From: an uncultured Hungatella sp.
Lineage (GTDB): Bacteria > Bacillota > Clostridia > Lachnospirales > Lachnospiraceae
DNA: 64,000 nucleotides
Reading direction: 5' to 3'
NCBI GenBank assembly: GCA_910585645.1
Contig: CAJUFP010000005.1
Span: 13,233 to 77,232 of the forward strand
Shown here: positions 26,429 through 34,793 of the stretch, in pieces
How positions within the stretch are numbered: position 1 is the first letter of the stretch
Layout of the letters: the number at the start of each line of letters is the position of its first letter
Position numbers and translations under genes: made by a program
The notes under the pieces: model-generated
Databases searched by the model: none
Told to the model about the DNA's origin: nothing
What the model saw: only the letters and a program-made list of their open reading frames with translations

Positions 26429-28015
26429 ATGGGGAAAGAGATAGGGATTGATTTCGGCACCACCACAACAGAGGTCAGCTATATCGATAAGAACGGTTAT
26501 GCCAGGGCCATGAAGCTGGAGAAGGGATACCTGATCCCGACGGTCCTGTACTTCCTTTCAGAGGACGAGTATATCATCGGCAGCGGGGCCGCGGTAAAGG
26601 GCAGGATGAGGCCGGAGGGTATGGTTCGGAATTTTAAGCTGTTTTTGACGGACCCGACGAAAAAGTATAAGGTGGCGGCAGAGAATGGGGACAGGTTTAC
26701 GGTGAAGCCTGTGAAGGCGGCGCAGCTGTTTTTAAATAAGCTGATCCAGATCATTCAGCCAAAGCTTCTGACAGAATTCGGGGAGAAGGAAGGCACCATC
26801 GACCGGGCGGTTATCACAGTGCCGGCCCAGTTTGACCCGGAAGAAAAATCCGCCATCAAAGAGGCCATCGTGAAGGCGGCGAGCCAGGCGGGATTTTCCG
26901 ATATCAAGATTGCGGCGGAGCCTACGGCGGCGGCGGTGGCTTATCAGGATGAAAACTGCGAAGACGGGGAATCCATACTGGTCTATGATTTTGGCGGCGG
27001 GACGTTTGATGTGTCCCTGATCTGCAAATTGGGGGATATCTACACGGAGATCGCCACAGACGGGGATAAGAGACTGGGAGGAAACCGGCTTACGGAAAAG
27101 ATCGCGGAACGACTATGGGAGATCTGCCTGGATGAGACGGACAGGGACTATCCCTTTGATGAAGATGAGGCGGATCATTATTCGGAGGAAGAATATGAGC
27201 TTAGCAGGAACCTGTTTATCGAAAACCGCAATGAGGTATTTCAGGTCGCGGAGGACATGAAGGTGGATTTTTTGGAGGAGGATGAGACAGAGCAGACCAT
27301 CCGGTTTTACGTTGACAATGACAGAGATCCTAAGCTGATCCCTGTGAAGATGGATCTTGATCTGTTCTATGAGATCATTGAGCCGGATATTCAGAAAACC
27401 GTGGATCTGACAGGGAGGGTTCTTAAGGAAGCGTTAAGCAGGGGAGATGTGGCCCGGATCGATCAGGTGGTGCTGGCCGGAGGAAGTTCTCAGATCCGGC
27501 TCATTCGGGAAAAACTGGCGGAGAATGACGTGTTAAAAGACCTGGTAGGCGTGGCAGGTGAGTCTTCCACGCTGATCTCAAGAGGGGCGGCAAGGCTGGC
27601 CAGCGTAGAGCTGAAGGTGGAGGAGAAGACCCGGTTTGAGATCGGCACCAGGCTGATCCGGGGAGCCAGGCTGGATCTGTTTGAGCCAGTAATACGGGCG
27701 GGGGAGAAACTGCCCTGTTCTGGAACACAGGTATTTTATCTGGCGCGGCAGGATCAGAACGAAGTGACCATCGAGTATTATGAAAAAGATGTAAAGAATT
27801 ACCCGGACGCGAAGAGGATTGACGACGAGGGGATTAACCTGGTCAGCGAGCTGACCATCGGGGGAATCCCGTCCAAGGCCGGGCTTTCTCTGGAGGTTAC
27901 CTTCCATATCAGCGCGGACGGCACGCCGGAGGTAACGGCCAGGATAAAGGATCAGGCGGGTCAGACCGTGAAGGCGGAACATCTGACTGTGACAAAAGGG
28001 GGAAATCTGTATTGA
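26429..28015 (+). CDS. Hsp70 (DnaK)-family chaperone, first of four
   Basis: A 528-residue protein. The ATPase domain (about 1-390) shows phosphate-1 GIDFGTTTTEVSY, the AAEPTAAAVAY segment, phosphate-2 VYDFGGGTFDVS and the adenosine motif VVLAGGSSQI. A beta-type substrate-binding domain follows (about 400-525), including VTFHISADGTPEVTARI, close to the DnaK SBD. The alpha-helical lid is missing, so the protein is about 100 residues shorter than DnaK. This is probably a dedicated chaperone for cluster proteins rather than the cell's general DnaK. It precedes a small partner gene with which it overlaps by one base. Confidence 0.9.
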   Translation: MGKEIGIDFGTTTTEVSYIDKNGYARAMKLEKGYLIPTVLYFLSEDEYIIGSGAAVKGRMRPEGMVRNFKLFLTDPTKKYKVAAENGDRFTVKPVKAAQLFLNKLIQIIQPKLLTEFGEKEGTIDRAVITVPAQFDPEEKSAIKEAIVKAASQAGFSDIKIAAEPTAAAVAYQDENCEDGESILVYDFGGGTFDVSLICKLGDIYTEIATDGDKRLGGNRLTEKIAERLWEICLDETDRDYPFDEDEADHYSEEEYELSRNLFIENRNEVFQVAEDMKVDFLEEDETEQTIRFYVDNDRDPKLIPVKMDLDLFYEIIEPDIQKTVDLTGRVLKEALSRGDVARIDQVVLAGGSSQIRLIREKLAENDVLKDLVGVAGESSTLISRGAARLASVELKVEEKTRFEIGTRLIRGARLDLFEPVIRAGEKLPCSGTQVFYLARQDQNEVTIEYYEKDVKNYPDAKRIDDEGINLVSELTIGGIPSKAGLSLEVTFHISADGTPEVTARIKDQAGQTVKAEHLTVTKGGNLY

Positions 28016-28755
28016 TGGAACAAGTATGGGCGTTGCTGGAAAGGCTGGGAAAGCGGTACCCAGACATACCTTTCATCCAATACCTCATTCAACAGAAGGA
28101 AAAAAAGTATGGTTCTCCCAAAACCGAAAGAACCGAGAGAACCGAGAAAGCCATTGGAGCAGTCCCGGCACCATCTCCCCAAAAGCCGGAGCCGGTCAGA
28201 GAACCGGAAAGGGTCGTGTTTCGGGATGATGTCAGCTATAATGAGGCGGCGCTTCAAAGGATCCTGGAAGATTTTTCAAATATGGGCCGGGAACTTAGGG
28301 ACGCGTATCCGGAGAAAAGAGAGACGGAAGCATATTATAAATGCGTCGGCCAGTTTGGGGAAAAAGTGGGCCTGCTTCTGGAAAAGCGAGAGATGCTGGC
28401 AAAAGGAGAGAAGACGGCCAGGAGGCTGAACAATGTTTTAAAGCAGACGCTGTTAAAAGTCTGGGATATGGGCCAATGCAGTCCGATCCTGGAACGGCAT
28501 ATAGCCAGGTGGGGGATTGGGACAAGATCTTTTGAGAAAGGCTATCGCATGTCGGATGACGACCTGGAGTATCTTGATCTTGATACGTTGCAGGCGTACC
28601 AGGTGAATACGGATGACAGGGAGAAAGAGTATCAGGTCATTGAGATGATCCATCCTGTCTTTTCCATCTGGTATGTGTCAGAGGATGAGGAGGAGCCGGA
28701 AGCCGTATACATCCCGGGAAAATGCAGGTACTATTGCCGCAGGGATGGGATATAG
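28015..28755 (+). CDS. Hypothetical Hsp70-adjacent protein (246 aa)
   Basis: Overlaps the Hsp70 stop by one base (TGATG) and is thus coupled to it. A short N-terminal helical segment, a Pro/Glu/Arg-rich linker (about residues 35-65), a helical middle (VSYNEAALQRILEDF onward) and a C-terminal domain of about 65 residues (GYRMSDDDLEYLDLD ... VYIPGKCRYYC). The C-terminal domain resembles that of the next gene, in order and in several positions (S/T-D-x-D-x-EY, then EAV-x-IPG). The location next to two Hsp70 genes suggests a nucleotide-exchange or substrate-targeting role like GrpE, but no GrpE motif is visible. Function unknown. Confidence 0.65.
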   Translation: MEQVWALLERLGKRYPDIPFIQYLIQQKEKKYGSPKTERTERTEKAIGAVPAPSPQKPEPVREPERVVFRDDVSYNEAALQRILEDFSNMGRELRDAYPEKRETEAYYKCVGQFGEKVGLLLEKREMLAKGEKTARRLNNVLKQTLLKVWDMGQCSPILERHIARWGIGTRSFEKGYRMSDDDLEYLDLDTLQAYQVNTDDREKEYQVIEMIHPVFSIWYVSEDEEEPEAVYIPGKCRYYCRRDGI

Positions 28756-28767
28756 AAGGAGGGGCAG

Positions 28768-29967
28768 ATGTTTTTAGGTTTTTGGAGAAGGCAGCAGGAG
28801 AAGCTGATCGATGAGCAGATGGAGCTGCTGCGGGAAGATATGGAAGACATGCTGAATGCGTGTGTTGGTCAGATCACGGGGAGGACAGAGGAACACATAA
28901 GAAAAGGGGCAGGAGAGCTAAGGTATGAGTTTGATCAGCGCTTCGGGGAGATATCCCCCCGTCTGGAGCAGATTATGGCGTCTGTCCTTAAGGGCATGGC
29001 GGACAGGGAGACCATAGAGGAACTGAAAAGAGATCTGAAACAGTCCAGAACGGAAAATCAGCAGCTTATCAAACAGATGTCCCAACTGATCCTTGCCATA
29101 GGATCTCTAAACGATTCTGTTAAGGAGATCCAGGAGAGAATGGAGAAGCTGGATCAAAACAGCGCCCGGATGACATCAATGCCGTTGGCGCAGTATCCTT
29201 ATCAGATGCCGTTTCCGCCTGTTGTCAAGGCCCCTGTGTCATGGCCGGCGTCCGGCGGCGGGCAGATATCAGAGCAGGCGCCGGTTTCGCCGTCTGCGCC
29301 TCAGGTCCCCGGACAGCCTGGGGTGGGGGAGTGGAAGCCGGAAACACTGGACGGGGGGAATGGTCCGGATCCATCCAGGGCGGTTTCGGAAGCCGCAGTC
29401 ACAGCCGAAGATTTTGTACATGTCCCTGCGCTGGTTTTGAGCCCTGTGTTTACGGAGGACTTCTCGGAGAATAAACAGGCTCTGGCAACGTGTATGATAC
29501 AGTGTACAAAGCTTGGGCAGACTTTAGAACAGGCCTGCGGAACCGATGAAAGTCTGGATATTTACCGCAGGCTGCTGGATAAGTGTCAGAAGAAGCTGGA
29601 GAGTCTGTCAAAAAAGATGGACGAAAAAAGGTATGGTCCGGAAAAGCTGGCCGGTGAGGTGGTTAAGGTGTTTAGCCAGTCAGTGGTCAAGGGACTTTCC
29701 CAGGAATCGGTGGCCGGTCTGATGGGGGATTTCCTTGTAGCCTGCGGGCTTAGAAAGCTACGGTTCAAACCGGGACAGAAACTGACAGACAGGGATTATG
29801 AGTATGTGGACAATCTTGTTTTCTATGAAGACGTAGACAACGAGGCTATGAATAACTGTATCATCGCGGCCCGTCAGGACGCGTATGTACTGGATTATAC
29901 AGATGAGAACGGACCGGGGGAAGCTGTCATACCGGGAAGCTATAAGATCGGGAAGTATAAAGGGTGA
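28768..29967 (+). CDS. Coiled-coil protein with Hsp70-adjacent C-terminal domain (399 aa)
   Basis: The N-terminal 130 residues are a long charged coiled coil (EQMELLREDMEDMLN onward, with SLNDSVKEIQERMEKLDQNS). A Pro/Gly/Ser/Gln-rich flexible linker (about 145-205) leads to a helical region (about 225-325). The C-terminal 65 residues (GQKLTDRDYEYVDN ... EAVIPGSYKIG) are similar to the end of the preceding gene's product. The ATG follows GGAGG. It lies between two Hsp70 genes and ends where the second begins. A scaffold or exchange factor for the flanking Hsp70s is plausible; not demonstrated. Confidence 0.65.
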   Translation: MFLGFWRRQQEKLIDEQMELLREDMEDMLNACVGQITGRTEEHIRKGAGELRYEFDQRFGEISPRLEQIMASVLKGMADRETIEELKRDLKQSRTENQQLIKQMSQLILAIGSLNDSVKEIQERMEKLDQNSARMTSMPLAQYPYQMPFPPVVKAPVSWPASGGGQISEQAPVSPSAPQVPGQPGVGEWKPETLDGGNGPDPSRAVSEAAVTAEDFVHVPALVLSPVFTEDFSENKQALATCMIQCTKLGQTLEQACGTDESLDIYRRLLDKCQKKLESLSKKMDEKRYGPEKLAGEVVKVFSQSVVKGLSQESVAGLMGDFLVACGLRKLRFKPGQKLTDRDYEYVDNLVFYEDVDNEAMNNCIIAARQDAYVLDYTDENGPGEAVIPGSYKIGKYKG

Positions 29968-29972
29968 GGGCT

Positions 29973-31529
29973 ATGAGATTATTAGGGATTGATTTTGGAA
30001 CCTGTTATATCAAGGGGGCGGAGGTGAAGAAAAACGGGGACGTGGTTCCCCTGAAATTAGGAAAGAGCATTGATAAGCCCAGGATACCCAATGTGGGGCT
30101 GTATGAGAAGAAGGAGGATCAGCCCGCCGCAATCCTGGTGGGCAATATCGCGCTGAAACGGTCCGCTCCGGAGCAGGATAAGATACGAAACATAAAAGCA
30201 TATCTCCAGGAATACAACTGGAGCCGGACGCTTTCTTTTGGACAGAGTGTTTCTGCCTATGAGGTGACCAGAGATATTATGAAGAACCTGTACAATGAGA
30301 TACATGGCTCCAACAAGGAGACAGATATCTCGGCGGTTATCACCGTGCCGGTGAATTTTTCCGGAAGACAGCAGCTTATGGTGAAACAGGCGGCAGAGGA
30401 AGCAGGTTTTTTGATCAATGGGGTTATCACGGAACCCTTTGCCGCCTTTTTCTCCCTGATGCAGGAGGAGATGGAGGAGGATCACAATGTAATGATCTTT
30501 GACTTTGGAGGAGGAACCATGGATCTCTGCCTTGTGGAGGTTCGCCAGAGGGAGGGAAAGACAAGGATTGAAACCCAGTCAACCCTAGGGATCTCCTACG
30601 GGGGAAATGATATCAATGAGGATCTTTTGAGGGAACTGCTCTGTAAGAGAGAACCTGATAAGATCCAGGCGGTGCTGGGGCCGCATAACAATACGTTTCA
30701 TCAGATGATTAACCGGTATTATATTATGAAGTCCTTAGATGAGATGAAGGAAGAGCTTTTTGGCAGTGACAGGAAGGAAGAGGGGGAACTGCTGATCGAG
30801 CGCCATGTCGGCGATATACAGGATTTCGGGAAGGTGACTGTGGAGGATGTGTATCAGGTGCTGGAAACACAGAACTGGACCAAAAGGATCCACAGGCTTT
30901 TGGACGGACTGTTCTGTGACAGCGACGACATGACGGCGGACGAGGTGACGGATATCTATATGGTAGGCGGTTCCTCCTCCATCCCCTATTTCCGCAGGAT
31001 TCTGGAAACGTATTTTGAGAAAAACGGACATAGAGACGTAAACAAGCTTTTTGAACGGAATGACGAGATGGAGCTGGAGGACAGGCTTTACACAACCGTA
31101 GCCAACGGGGCGGCGATTTTCAATCAATTGGTCACATCCGGGGACGAGGAAACCGTGATCAAAGATAAGATTCCCTTTATGGTCTACACCAAGGATGAGG
31201 CGGGCAGAAAACTGACGCCCCTGATGAAAAACGATTCTTACAAGGATTACCGTTCAAGGCTTGACCGGCTGACAGAAGCGATGAAGAGGGAGATGAGGAT
31301 CCGGGTCTATCAGACCATCTTTGGCGAGACAGAGAAGGAGGTCTATCTTGGGGATATCCATTTGTCCCAGGAAATGGCGGGGCAGGCCACCATGTATCAG
31401 CTGATGACGGACAAGGATCGGAACGTGCTGGCGGAAGTGGGATATCTGGATGCGGAAGAAGGCTATGAGGCGGAGGAGAACCGGTTCTGCGTGGATTGGC
31501 GCTGTAAATTGGAGATCGATCTTACATAA
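29973..31529 (+). CDS. Hsp70-family ATPase, second of four (divergent)
   Basis: A 518-residue actin-fold ATPase. Phosphate-1 is LLGIDFGTCYIKG, phosphate-2 MIFDFGGGTMDLC, and the adenosine region YMVGGSSSIPYFRR. A helical insertion lies around residues 230-300, and the C-terminal 110 residues do not look like a DnaK substrate-binding domain. I chose the ATG at 29973; an in-frame GTG at 29964 overlaps the previous stop and is also possible. The divergence from the first Hsp70 argues for a specialised role, perhaps binding one of the cluster's structural proteins. Nucleotide-binding motifs are intact. Confidence 0.85.
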   Translation: MRLLGIDFGTCYIKGAEVKKNGDVVPLKLGKSIDKPRIPNVGLYEKKEDQPAAILVGNIALKRSAPEQDKIRNIKAYLQEYNWSRTLSFGQSVSAYEVTRDIMKNLYNEIHGSNKETDISAVITVPVNFSGRQQLMVKQAAEEAGFLINGVITEPFAAFFSLMQEEMEEDHNVMIFDFGGGTMDLCLVEVRQREGKTRIETQSTLGISYGGNDINEDLLRELLCKREPDKIQAVLGPHNNTFHQMINRYYIMKSLDEMKEELFGSDRKEEGELLIERHVGDIQDFGKVTVEDVYQVLETQNWTKRIHRLLDGLFCDSDDMTADEVTDIYMVGGSSSIPYFRRILETYFEKNGHRDVNKLFERNDEMELEDRLYTTVANGAAIFNQLVTSGDEETVIKDKIPFMVYTKDEAGRKLTPLMKNDSYKDYRSRLDRLTEAMKREMRIRVYQTIFGETEKEVYLGDIHLSQEMAGQATMYQLMTDKDRNVLAEVGYLDAEEGYEAEENRFCVDWRCKLEIDLT

Positions 31530-31548
31530 TGGCACAAAGGAGTATGGG

Positions 31549-32532
31549 ATGATGGCAAAAGTGGAAAACAGTGAATTGGAAAGGCTTTTGGGGCTTGAGA
31601 AGCAGATTTATTTGGAGGCGGAGCAGAAGATGGAGGATGCGTCCGCCGGGATCAGAACCATGTGGACCATGTTTCGGGATCTGCAGGAGATCTGTAGGGC
31701 TGTGTTTGATGTGCTGAAAGAGACCAGCTCCCAGCTGGAAAAGCAAAAAGATGTCAATGAGGATATGAGCAGGAAACTCGCGGAGCAGGAGAGGGTGATC
31801 CAGGACTATAAGAAACGGGCCGCTGTCTATGAGGAGATGGAGCTGAACGGGTTAAAGCTTGCAAAGCTTTTGGATACCAATGGCCGGGAGAGAGACAGGC
31901 TTTGTGAGGAGAGGGAGAACCTGGAGGCGGAAAGGGACGCGTTTGAGAGAGAACGGGATCAGCTGATCAGTGAGAAAAAAGAGGCTCTTGAAAAAGCGGA
32001 AACTCATAAGAAAGAGAAAGAAGAAGCGATCCGGTCAAGGGACGAGGCGATCGCGGAGAGCAATAAACTGAAAGAAGGGATCAAAGAAAAAGATCTGGAA
32101 CTGGGTGAGAAGGAAGACGAGATCACTTCGAAGGACAAAGAGATCCAATCCTATGAAGAGGAGCTGGATAATTGCAAGAAAACGATCGTCCAATTGACAG
32201 ATGAAAAGACGGATAAGGTGCTCAGCCTGAACAAAGAGCTGAACTGGCTGAAAGGTTACGCAGAGGCATTGGATGACAAGGTGATCCGATATTTTAGAGA
32301 CAAGGATAAAGATGACTTAAAGAGTCATTACAAAGACTATCTGAATAACCCGGATAAATGGGACGAGCACAGGGAACATTTTCCGGAATTTGAGGGAACA
32401 CAGAAAAAAAAAGAAAAAAATTCCATAAAAGATGAGACAGAGGAGATCCGGGACAGACAGGAGGACACCGTGGAACCGCGGGAGGATTATAGGGCAGCGT
32501 CTGACAGAAACCGTGTTTCCAAAGATGACTGA
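31549..32532 (+). CDS. Long coiled-coil protein
   Basis: A 327-residue, highly charged protein. I chose the ATG at 31549, preceded by AAAGGAG, rather than the longer frame from 31450, which lies inside the preceding gene. From about residue 60 to 240 it is an almost uninterrupted Glu/Lys-rich coiled coil (repeated ERE, KEK, EEL segments). A small C-terminal helical region (VIRYFRDKDKDDLKSHYKDY) precedes a polar tail. No signal or membrane segment. It lies between two Hsp70 genes and probably serves as a structural or adaptor rod. Confidence 0.75.
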   Translation: MMAKVENSELERLLGLEKQIYLEAEQKMEDASAGIRTMWTMFRDLQEICRAVFDVLKETSSQLEKQKDVNEDMSRKLAEQERVIQDYKKRAAVYEEMELNGLKLAKLLDTNGRERDRLCEERENLEAERDAFERERDQLISEKKEALEKAETHKKEKEEAIRSRDEAIAESNKLKEGIKEKDLELGEKEDEITSKDKEIQSYEEELDNCKKTIVQLTDEKTDKVLSLNKELNWLKGYAEALDDKVIRYFRDKDKDDLKSHYKDYLNNPDKWDEHREHFPEFEGTQKKKEKNSIKDETEEIRDRQEDTVEPREDYRAASDRNRVSKDD

Positions 32533-32561
32533 GAAAAATTACAGGAAGGAGAATGAGGATT

Positions 32562-34781
32562 ATGAGAAAAGTACAGGTAGGGATTGACCTTGGAACTACA
32601 AACACGCTTGCCTGCTGCCGGATCAAAGGGAGGATGAAGCTTCTGAAATTCAGAAGCAGTCAGATGCTCCCTTCTGTCATGTATGTGGAGAAGCAGCCTG
32701 ACGGGACCATAAAGGAGATCGTGGGAAGGGCGGCCCAAATAAAGGGGATGTTGGACCCGGATAACTTCATTCGGTCCTCCAAGACTTACATAGGTCTTAC
32801 AGGCGAGAATAAAAAGACGTGGACCTGCCACGGAAAGACCTACACGCCCACAGATGTTGCCGCCAGGATCTTAAAGGAAGTTCATCAGAAGGTGAGGGAG
32901 ACTTATGATCTGGAGGAGGGGGATATCGTTCAGGCGGTGATCACCATACCGGAATACTTTACTGCCACTCAGTCAGACGAGACGAAGCAGGCCGGAAAGA
33001 GGGCGGGCATGGAGGTGCTTCGAATCATCACAGAGCCGGTGGCTGCCGCCGTGTCGGCGGCGGATGACGTGGAGGGAAAGATCTTTGTGGTGGACCTGGG
33101 AGGCGGAACCTTTGACGTAAGCGCCCTGGAAGTCAGCAGCCAAAAGTTTTCTACCTTGGCCGTAGGCGGGGAGAGAAGACTGGGAGGAGATGACTTTGAC
33201 GAGTGCCTGGTGAAATACTTTCTGAAATATATTGAGAGCGATCTGTCCATCGATCTGTCCAGTCTGGAACGTTCCGGCCTTGGCTATGAGGAATACTACG
33301 TCATGATGTCCAAGATCAGAAGCGGCGCCGTGGAATTGAAGGAAGAGTTAAGCGAGAGCGAAGAGGTCAAGGTGGACATTCCGGGATTATTTACCTACGG
33401 GGCGGACAAGAGGCGCTATGATTTTTCTATGGAAATGGACCGGGAAACCTTTAACTCCATTTGCGCCCCATTGTTTGAGAAGATCATCCAGGTCATTGAT
33501 AAGACGGTGAAAAACAGCGACAGGTTTCAGAAAGAGGAGCTGAAAAAGATATTCCTGGTAGGGGGAAGCTGCTATATCCCCAAGGTTCAGGAGGATGTGG
33601 AGCGGTATTTCGGCCTGTCAGCCAATTCGGAGCAGGACCGGGCCACTCAGGTGGCCATGGGAGCGGGAAAGATCGCGGACGCCTGGGACGGGTTTACGCC
33701 GGAGAAGAACAGGGTTGATCCTTTTGACGACAAACTGCAGGATATTATCTCCCACGCGATGGGGATCGAAGTGCTGGACGACGACAATAAGAGCGTATTT
33801 TCCCGGCTGCTGGCAGAGGGAACTCCCTATCCGTGTACCCATAAAGAAGTGTACCGGACGGCTTACGATAACCAGGATTCGGTCATTATCAAGGTTTATG
33901 AGAAGACGGACAGCGATTCCCCGGATTACATAGAAGAAAACCACAAAAACTTTGACCTCTATGGAAGCTTTGTCCTTGAGGGGATTGACAAGGCCCCGGC
34001 GGGACAGACGGAGGTATGCGTAACCTTTGATTATGACCATAGCCGCACACTCCATGTCACTGCCGAGGATACGAAAAGCCATGTAGCCAAACAGGTGGAG
34101 CTGCACAAGGGGCAGATCGTGAAGGAATCCCGGGGAGTAAAACCGACGGACTTTTATGTGCTTCTGGATGTGTCGGGAAGTATGGATGGGAAGCGCATGG
34201 AAGAGGCCCAGAATGCCTGCAGAAAGCTGATTAAGGAAACTTTGGATTTACGTGTCCACCGTCTTGGCCTTATTACCTTTGGGAGTCAGGCAAAACTGTT
34301 GTGCAGTTTGACTCAGGATAAAGGAAGTCTTTTGACGGCGGTTAAAGAGGCAGGTGTATCGATTTATGGAAGCACGAATATGAGTGCGGCCATAAGGATG
34401 GGGAGAAACGAATTGCGTCCGGATGATAGTTCTTCCCGATCAAATTCTAGTTCGCCTTTGGGGACATTTGGGATCTTAAAGGCGTTGCTGGGAGAAGATC
34501 ACTCTACCTCAATGATGTTTGATCGGGAAAGAGATGACTCCCGCAATAAAGCCATGATCCTGATCACGGACGGGGATCCGGATAACCGCCAGTTTGTTTT
34601 GCAGGAGGCCGAGGCGGCGAGAAACCGCCAGATCGCCATCGCGACCATTGGAGTATACGGGGCTGTAGAGGAATTTCTGCGAAAGGTTTCCGATGACAGC
34701 AGCCTGTGTTTTATGGTGGACAATATTGAGAAACTGTCCGATACCTTTGGACAGGCAGTGGCCAACTTACTACGCAAATAG
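32562..34781 (+). CDS. Hsp70-von Willebrand A domain fusion protein, third Hsp70
   Basis: A 739-residue fusion. Residues 1 to about 385 are an Hsp70 ATPase domain (GIDLGTTNTLA, VVDLGGGTFDVS, FLVGGSCYIP). About 395-520 is a beta-rich substrate-binding-like domain (VCVTFDYDHSRTLHVTA). About 530-739 is a VWA domain with the MIDAS residues DVSGS (about 535-539), the Thr of GSTNM and the Asp of TDGDPD. I chose ATG 32562 because AGGAAGGAG is then 11 bases upstream; ATG 32553 is the alternative. VWA domains bind partner proteins via a metal ion, so this may couple the chaperone to a ligand. The fusion order is unusual in bacteria. Confidence 0.88.
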   Translation: MRKVQVGIDLGTTNTLACCRIKGRMKLLKFRSSQMLPSVMYVEKQPDGTIKEIVGRAAQIKGMLDPDNFIRSSKTYIGLTGENKKTWTCHGKTYTPTDVAARILKEVHQKVRETYDLEEGDIVQAVITIPEYFTATQSDETKQAGKRAGMEVLRIITEPVAAAVSAADDVEGKIFVVDLGGGTFDVSALEVSSQKFSTLAVGGERRLGGDDFDECLVKYFLKYIESDLSIDLSSLERSGLGYEEYYVMMSKIRSGAVELKEELSESEEVKVDIPGLFTYGADKRRYDFSMEMDRETFNSICAPLFEKIIQVIDKTVKNSDRFQKEELKKIFLVGGSCYIPKVQEDVERYFGLSANSEQDRATQVAMGAGKIADAWDGFTPEKNRVDPFDDKLQDIISHAMGIEVLDDDNKSVFSRLLAEGTPYPCTHKEVYRTAYDNQDSVIIKVYEKTDSDSPDYIEENHKNFDLYGSFVLEGIDKAPAGQTEVCVTFDYDHSRTLHVTAEDTKSHVAKQVELHKGQIVKESRGVKPTDFYVLLDVSGSMDGKRMEEAQNACRKLIKETLDLRVHRLGLITFGSQAKLLCSLTQDKGSLLTAVKEAGVSIYGSTNMSAAIRMGRNELRPDDSSSRSNSSSPLGTFGILKALLGEDHSTSMMFDRERDDSRNKAMILITDGDPDNRQFVLQEAEAARNRQIAIATIGVYGAVEEFLRKVSDDSSLCFMVDNIEKLSDTFGQAVANLLRK

Positions 34782-34793
34782 GAGGGGAAAGCT

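Noticed and set aside
31450..31548. Upstream extension of the coiled-coil protein
   Set aside because: It lies inside the preceding Hsp70 gene, reads Arg-rich noise, and a proper ribosome site precedes ATG 31549.
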